Below, piece after piece: positions 59,630 to 64,000 of a stretch of 64,000 nucleotides of DNA; positions within the stretch are counted from its first letter, which is position 1; each line of letters begins with the position of its first letter. Both the position numbers and the translations under genes were made by a program. The notes below the pieces were generated by a model. That model ran no database searches. It was not told where the DNA came from and saw only the letters and a list, made by a program, of their open reading frames with translations. The DNA is from Bacillus sp. FJAT-22090. GTDB taxonomy: Bacteria > Bacillota > Bacilli > Bacillales_A > Planococcaceae. The stretch spans positions 1-64,000 of the forward strand of contig NZ_CP012601.1 in assembly GCF_001278755.1 (NCBI RefSeq). The letters are read 5' to 3'.

Positions 59630-60559
59630 ATGAAAAAAACAATGGGATTACTAGTAATGGCATATGGAACACCATATGAAGAAGCAGATATAGAACGCTA
59701 CTATACACATATCCGTCATGGACGTAAACCAAGTGAAGAGCAATTGGCCGACTTAACAGGTCGCTACAAAGCAATCGGAGGAATTTCTCCACTTGCTAAA
59801 ATTACAGAAAACCAAGCGAAAGGTCTTTGTGAACGTTTAAATGAAATTCAAGATGAAATTGAATTTAAATTATACATTGGATTAAAGCATATTGAACCTT
59901 ACCTAGAAGATGCAGTGGCTGAAATGCACAAAGACGGTATTACAGAAGCAGTTTCCATGGTATTGGCTCCTCACTTCTCAACATTCTCGATTAAATCGTA
60001 TAACGGTCGAATTAAAGAAGAGGCAGAAAAACTTGGCAACTTAAAAATTACATCCGTTGAAAGCTGGTATGACGAGCCTAAATTCATTCAATATTGGACC
60101 GAAAAAGTTGGCGAAGAATTTGCGGCGATGTCTGAAGAGCAACGTGAGAAAGCTTGCTTAATCGTTTCAGCGCATTCTTTACCAGAAAAAATTAAAGAGC
60201 TAGGCGATCCATACCCAGATCAATTAAAAGAAACTGCTGACTTAATCGCAAAAGCAGCTGGCGTGAAAAACTATGCTGTTGGCTGGCAAAGTGCGGGACA
60301 AACTCCAGAACCATGGATTGGTCCAGATGTACAAGACTTAACACGTGAATTACATGAAGAAAAAGGCTTCACAACATTCGTTTACACTCCAGTTGGATTT
60401 GTAGCAGAGCACTTAGAAGTGCTATACGATAATGACTACGAATGTAAAGTAGTTTGTGACGAAATCGGCGCAACCTATGTTCGTCCAGCTATGCCAAATG
60501 CACAACCTCTTTTCATCGATGCAATGGCAGACGTAGTATTAAAACACTTAAAAGCTTAA
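59630..60559 (+). CDS. hemH: Ferrochelatase (coproporphyrin III type)
   Basis: The start at 59630 ([20 protein letters not shown]) has TTGAGGTGAT upstream. About 309 residues: [13 protein letters not shown] [18 protein letters not shown], the HSLPEK motif with the catalytic His in [16 protein letters not shown], and [20 protein letters not shown]. In Bacillota this enzyme inserts iron into coproporphyrin III (CpfC). B. subtilis continues with hemY; here a tandem array and a convergent gene follow instead. Confidence 0.96.
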   Translation: MKKTMGLLVMAYGTPYEEADIERYYTHIRHGRKPSEEQLADLTGRYKAIGGISPLAKITENQAKGLCERLNEIQDEIEFKLYIGLKHIEPYLEDAVAEMHKDGITEAVSMVLAPHFSTFSIKSYNGRIKEEAEKLGNLKITSVESWYDEPKFIQYWTEKVGEEFAAMSEEQREKACLIVSAHSLPEKIKELGDPYPDQLKETADLIAKAAGVKNYAVGWQSAGQTPEPWIGPDVQDLTRELHEEKGFTTFVYTPVGFVAEHLEVLYDNDYECKVVCDEIGATYVRPAMPNAQPLFIDAMADVVLKHLKA

Positions 60560-60570
60560 TCATAGAAAGC

Positions 60571-60602
60571 CTCTAGCATAGTTCTCGCTAGAGGTTTTTT
60601 AT
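60571..60602 (+). terminator. Terminator of hemEH
   Basis: CCTCTAGC and GCTAGAGG form the stem, then six T residues. Confidence 0.92.
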
Positions 60603-60616
60603 TGTTCGAAAAAAAG

Positions 60617-60856
60617 TATCTCAGAAAATCTCTGGGAATCTCAGAAAATCCCGGGAGTATCTCAGAAAATCTCGGAGTATCACAGAAAATCTCTAGGTAT
60701 CTCAGAAAATATCTAGGTATCTCAGAAAATCTCATACGAATCTCATAAAATCGCGTGAGTATCTCAGAAAATCTTGGGGTATCTCAGAAAATCCCGGGAG
60801 TATCTCGGAAAATCTCCAAGTATCTCAGAAAAACCCGGGCCAATCTCAGAAAATCC
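60617..60856. repeat. Tandem array of 20-21-bp units (ATCTCAGAAAATC core)
   Basis: Twelve units start at 60618, 60638, 60659, 60679, 60699, 60719, 60740, 60761, 60781, 60802, 60822 and 60843. Spacing alternates between 20 and 21 bp. Each has the ATCTCAGAAAATC core with rare single changes and a variable 7-8-bp tail that is often CCCGGG- or CTAGG-like. The last unit supplies the final codons and TGA of the convergent NERD gene. Confidence 0.95.
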
Positions 60857-61823
60857 CACTTTTCATCCGATATACTGTTTTTCTTCCATGATTGATGCTC
60901 TGTAAATTGCACTTCTTCAACATATAGTATGCTTCATGTGAAGAAGATAAACCGAAAAAGTCTTTGCATTCGGCAGTGGTGATAGAATCTTTGATTAATA
61001 AAAAATAATCATCTATATTATGTGCAATAGGATTACGATCAACAGCTTTACAATTGGTGCATTTCCATGTTTTATTAGTTATTTTACATAAGGATTTACC
61101 ACAGTTTTTGCATAGCAATCCTCTAATGAGAGTTTCAGGATGTATATTCCATCTTTCACAAAGAGGTTTTTGTTGAAACGTACTTCGCCTCAATTGTATT
61201 TTCTTAATTACTTCCTCAAATTGAGAAGTGTTTATGCGGTCCTCTTTTGTGTTAAGACTTTGAATATAAAGAGGGAGATTTTTACGAAAGAAAATAGGCT
61301 CGCCTGTGGGTACATTTTCTAAAATGACACGATTAGAAGAATAAACAATTGCTTTAAATATAGGGAGAGGCAATTGCATTTGCCCAATAGCGTGTATATG
61401 TCTATTGATTTGCGTGATTGGGCATTCGAAGGGTGTTCTTACTCCATCAAGGTTCCGTATAACCTGTCCTTTATGTGGTTGAAAAGTAATCGTTCCAACC
61501 ATATTTTTCACTTCAATAATGAGTAAGTATTTTTTGGTAACAATAAGCGTATCTAACTGAATGTAAATATAATCATGGATTTTCAACTGAAGGTCAGTAA
61601 AAATGTACAGGTCTTTTGGGAAACTTACTTCCAAAATACTGCGGTCTACTAGTTGTTCTCCAGCAAAACCTGCTTCTATTTTATTTAATTGTTCGCATAT
61701 TTCATTTGTCTTTGGATGTGAGGTGTGAAGTCTAATGAGAAGTCGATTTGATGCTATGTGGAATTGCGGAGGATTTCGAGAAATAATTGTTATCAGCCCC
61801 TTTTTTATTAGCGTATCAGACAA
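60846..61823 (-). CDS. NERD-domain protein with a zinc-ribbon tail
   Basis: 325 residues from a TTG start (AGGAG about 9 bp upstream). The NERD (nuclease-related) domain covers about 38-150, with YIQLDTLIVTKKYLLIIEVK holding the catalytic-type Asp and Glu-Val-Lys, and PITQINRHIHAI. A C-terminal Cys4 ribbon follows (CKNCGKSLCKITNKTWKCTN; then CKA). NERD proteins are predicted nucleases or DNA-processing factors of unclear role. The coding 3' end is embedded in the tandem array. Confidence 0.88.
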   Translation of the reverse strand: MSDTLIKKGLITIISRNPPQFHIASNRLLIRLHTSHPKTNEICEQLNKIEAGFAGEQLVDRSILEVSFPKDLYIFTDLQLKIHDYIYIQLDTLIVTKKYLLIIEVKNMVGTITFQPHKGQVIRNLDGVRTPFECPITQINRHIHAIGQMQLPLPIFKAIVYSSNRVILENVPTGEPIFFRKNLPLYIQSLNTKEDRINTSQFEEVIKKIQLRRSTFQQKPLCERWNIHPETLIRGLLCKNCGKSLCKITNKTWKCTNCKAVDRNPIAHNIDDYFLLIKDSITTAECKDFFGLSSSHEAYYMLKKCNLQSINHGRKTVYRMKSGIF

Positions 61824-61930
61824 ATAAATTATCTCCTAATTGCGACTATTCCATTTTTGATTGATTTTTCGATGTATTTCAATCTTTTTTCACAGATTTC
61901 GGCTAGAATGGTTAAAAAGGAGGCGAATTC

Positions 61931-62875
61931 TTGAGAAAAATAATCGGTTTATTCTTTTTATGTGGAATGCTGTCAGCCTGTTCGGATAAAACATTTCCAC
62001 CCATTGATTCGTCTACGGATTTTGTAGCAAGCTTAAACACATTGGAGCCATCCATTCAATTTATTTCAAAAAATCTAGAATTAATAGAAACTTGGGAGTT
62101 GGATAAGCCATATACGGGATTTTCACATGTCTCAGATGATTACATATTTTTGTATGGTTACACATTAGAAGAAGCAGAACTTTTTCAAATTTCTACGGGA
62201 AAACTTATTGCAACTTACCCTGTCCATGAAGGAGCTACCTTTGCATATGCAGTTAAAGAAACTATATATGTTGCAAATGGGAAGGAAAATACGGTTACTT
62301 CATATGATGTAAAAGGGAATGAAATTGCTAAAGCTGATACTGGTCGATATCCGATGTCGATGATTGCAGATCATAACAATTTGTACGTTATTAATTTCAA
62401 AGACACGATATTGTCTGTCTACAATATAAATGATTTAAAATTAGTTACTACTTGGGAAATACCTACATCCTCCCACGGTCTACATTTGGTTGATAACGAG
62501 CTTTGGGTTGGTGGACATGGTGCAGGAAGCCAGGCAAATAAAGTTATTAGCAAGTACAATATACAGAGCGGAGAACTGCAGGGAGAAATGGAAGCACCAA
62601 TGATGCCTATAGATTTTGCGGATGCGTCTGATGGATTCGTTTATGCTGTTAGTCATGGTAATAATTATGTTTATAAATTCACTAAAGGAGGAGAACTGGT
62701 TTCTTCTATTAAAGTTGGAGCCAATCCTTTCTCCATTACTTCTTTTGGCGAAAGCCTTGTAGTAGCAGGTTATGACGATCATCAAGTTTACTTCTTACAA
62801 AATGGAGAAGTAATAAAGAAGGTATCAGTTGGTAAAGGGCCTTTTCAACTGATTAAGAGGGAGGCAAGTAAATGA
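61931..62875 (+). CDS. YncE-like beta-propeller lipoprotein
   Basis: 314 residues from a TTG start with AGGAGGCG upstream. A lipoprotein signal (IIGLFFLCGMLSACSDK; lipobox LSAC) is followed by repeated propeller blades, such as EETIYVANGKENTVTSYDVK-like, NNLYVINFKDTILSVYNIND, DGFVYAVSHGNNYVYKFTKG and GESLVVAGYDDHQVYFL. It is surface-anchored. It overlaps the response-regulator gene by 4 bp and precedes a sensor kinase, which suggests an accessory sensor or target of that two-component system. The ligand is unknown. Confidence 0.82.
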   Translation: MRKIIGLFFLCGMLSACSDKTFPPIDSSTDFVASLNTLEPSIQFISKNLELIETWELDKPYTGFSHVSDDYIFLYGYTLEEAELFQISTGKLIATYPVHEGATFAYAVKETIYVANGKENTVTSYDVKGNEIAKADTGRYPMSMIADHNNLYVINFKDTILSVYNINDLKLVTTWEIPTSSHGLHLVDNELWVGGHGAGSQANKVISKYNIQSGELQGEMEAPMMPIDFADASDGFVYAVSHGNNYVYKFTKGGELVSSIKVGANPFSITSFGESLVVAGYDDHQVYFLQNGEVIKKVSVGKGPFQLIKREASK

Positions 62876-63546
62876 CGACTATATTAGTTGTAGATGACGA
62901 ACAGGATATGCGAAAACTAGTTGAAATGCATTTACAAAAGGCTGGCCTCCAAGTAATCCAAGCTGAAAACGGGAATCAAGCAATCGAACTTCTACAAAGT
63001 ACAGAAATCGATCTTATTCTCTTAGATGTTATGATGCCTGAAAAGGATGGGTTTGCTGTTTGTGAAGAGATTCGTCAGTTTTCTGAAGTTCCTATTATTT
63101 TCTTAACAGCGCTTGATGCAAAGAGCGATTTAGTAAAAGGACTACAGCTTGGTGGAGATGATTATGTTGTAAAGCCATTCACGGCAATGGAGTTAACTGC
63201 TAGAATCAATGCAATACTTAGAAGAACTGGATATTCCTCGAATAATGATATTATAACAAAGGGAATATTAGTAAATGACATTGTGGGGAGACAACTCAAG
63301 AGAGATGGTTTTAAAATTGTCCTTACCTTGAAAGAATATGAACTCATCTATTTATTCATGGAGAATGAAGGAAAAGTTTTCTCTAGGGAGCAGTTGCTAG
63401 AATTGCTTTGGGGTATACAGTATGAAGGTGGTACACGCACTGTTGATACGCATATAAAAACGCTTCGTCTGAAACTTGGTGAAGTTGCTGGGAAATACAT
63501 TGATACAGTTTGGGGAATAGGATATCGTTTTGAGGTTAAAGAATGA
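62872..63546 (+). CDS. OmpR-family response regulator
   Basis: 224 residues. Receiver domain: VVDDEQDMRKLVEMH, the phospho-acceptor Asp in LILLDVMMPEKDGF (about 52), GDDYVVKPF. The C-terminal winged helix: LTLKEYELIYLFMENEGKVF, and RTVDTHIKTLRLKLG then WGIGYRFE. It overlaps both the lipoprotein gene (4 bp) and the kinase gene (4 bp), so it is an operon. Confidence 0.96.
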   Translation: MTTILVVDDEQDMRKLVEMHLQKAGLQVIQAENGNQAIELLQSTEIDLILLDVMMPEKDGFAVCEEIRQFSEVPIIFLTALDAKSDLVKGLQLGGDDYVVKPFTAMELTARINAILRRTGYSSNNDIITKGILVNDIVGRQLKRDGFKIVLTLKEYELIYLFMENEGKVFSREQLLELLWGIQYEGGTRTVDTHIKTLRLKLGEVAGKYIDTVWGIGYRFEVKE

Positions 63547-64000
63547 AAAAGTTATCCTTTAAAATTTGGATGCTGTTGCTTGTCTTTATTGCTACTACCA
63601 TTGTTTTCTTAGTCGTATTTACAAATTTTTTATATGAGGAGCTGTATGTGCAACATACGGAGAACTCTATGAAAGAGGTTGCAGAAAATTTACATCGTAC
63701 ATATGATGGTGGAGTTGTCTCAGACGAATTTATTAAACAAACAGAAGAGTATAATCGTTTTTCGAATATAGAAGCTTTTACTGTTCGAAATCCGAGGGAA
63801 TTGAGTGCATGCGTTCCTTTCGATATCGACTATGACAGTTTAATAGGAGCAGAGGAGAGAGCAGAACTGCTTGCCGGTAATTCAGTTACGAAAAGAGGGT
63901 TTGAAAGTAGATTTGATCGAGAAGTTGTATCGGTTATTTACCCTCTTGTCGATGAAAATCGGTTAGAAGGAATTATTTATTTATATGTACCATTAACAAA
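63543..64000 (+). CDS. Sensor histidine kinase, N-terminal part only
   Basis: The frame starts at ATG 63543, overlapping the response-regulator stop (ATGA), and runs off the window after 152 codons. Visible: a membrane helix at about 7-29 (IWMLLLVFIATTIVFLVVFT), then an extracytoplasmic sensor region with ELYVQHTENSMKEVAENLHR, PFDIDYDSLIGAEERAELLA and VSVIYPLVDENRLEGIIYLY. The second helix, HAMP and kinase domains must lie beyond 64000. It is the partner of the OmpR-type regulator, with the propeller lipoprotein as possible co-sensor. Confidence 0.85.
   Translation, partial: MKKLSFKIWMLLLVFIATTIVFLVVFTNFLYEELYVQHTENSMKEVAENLHRTYDGGVVSDEFIKQTEEYNRFSNIEAFTVRNPRELSACVPFDIDYDSLIGAEERAELLAGNSVTKRGFESRFDREVVSVIYPLVDENRLEGIIYLYVPLT

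Noticed and set aside
60560-60845. hemY expected after hemH
   Set aside because: Only a terminator and the tandem array are present; hemY must be elsewhere or absent.
60617-60856. CRISPR array
   Set aside because: A 13-bp core with 7-8-bp spacers, no cas genes, and overlap with a coding end.

Overview
The window is AT-rich Gram-positive DNA. Gene content and order match the Bacillales: an hpr/prsA/ecs/hem region and an yhc/yhe/yha gene order colinear with Bacillus subtilis. The sporulation-type YjcZ peptide, the T-box and the frequent TTG starts fit a Bacillaceae or Planococcaceae (Caryophanaceae) member, for example the Psychrobacillus/Lysinibacillus/Sporosarcina group. That assignment is inference from synteny; no 16S gene is present.

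Layout. 1-2007: a 5S rRNA gene with a plausible promoter of its own and 16 tRNA genes, interrupted by a tandem 119-bp noncoding repeat and closed by a strong terminator. 1922-4606: a small island holding an alkaline-phosphatase-superfamily gene between 141-bp inverted repeats, with pieces of a broken glyoxalase/VOC gene at both ends. 4873-7117: a stripped-down phage-type module (metallopeptidase-like protein, Xre repressor, three palindromic operators, holin, amidase endolysin). 7218-17395: a flavin monooxygenase, T-box-controlled proS, an ECF sigma/anti-sigma pair, queG, trmL and an aldo/keto reductase, with a large GC-rich composite repeat at 11946-12572.

17396-31089: membrane proteins (one a degenerate M50-like protein), a HIT protein, RluA-type pseudouridine synthase, the BdbC/thioredoxin disulfide pair, yhcX, pgcA and the yhcYZ two-component system, a second GC-rich repeat inverted relative to the first, a cation efflux pump, a CNNM/CBS transporter and a chromate transporter. 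31185-38787: the bmrCD-type multidrug exporter behind a leader peptide and attenuator, an MFS transporter, yheE, a ferritin-like protein, yheB and yheA. 39091-48678: a direct-repeat region, an enoyl-CoA hydratase, a MaoC-like pseudogene, a second ECF sigma/anti-sigma pair, an autoregulated Xre regulator with two membrane proteins, and yhaO-yhaN-yhaM. 48752-60602: prsA, a YjcZ-type peptide, hpr, yhaH, trpP, hit, ecsAB, a DUF695/RraB-type protein, yhaA, hmoB and hemE-hemH. 60617-64000: a 20-21-bp tandem array, a NERD protein, and a beta-propeller lipoprotein followed by a response regulator and a truncated sensor kinase.

How the genes work together. Most of the window is conserved core: protein export and folding (prsA, ecs), transition-state control (hpr), haem synthesis and turnover (hemE, hemH, hmoB), RNA metabolism (yhaM, trmL, queG, RluA) and DNA-end processing (yhaN/yhaO). 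The accessory interest lies in the noncoding structure. There are two roughly two-helical-turn tandem arrays, each running into the stop codon of a convergent gene. Dispersed GC-rich repeats have disturbed a terminator, and an apparently invertible island sits beside the tRNA cluster. The repressor-operator-lysis cassette is the best candidate here for an unusual functional unit.
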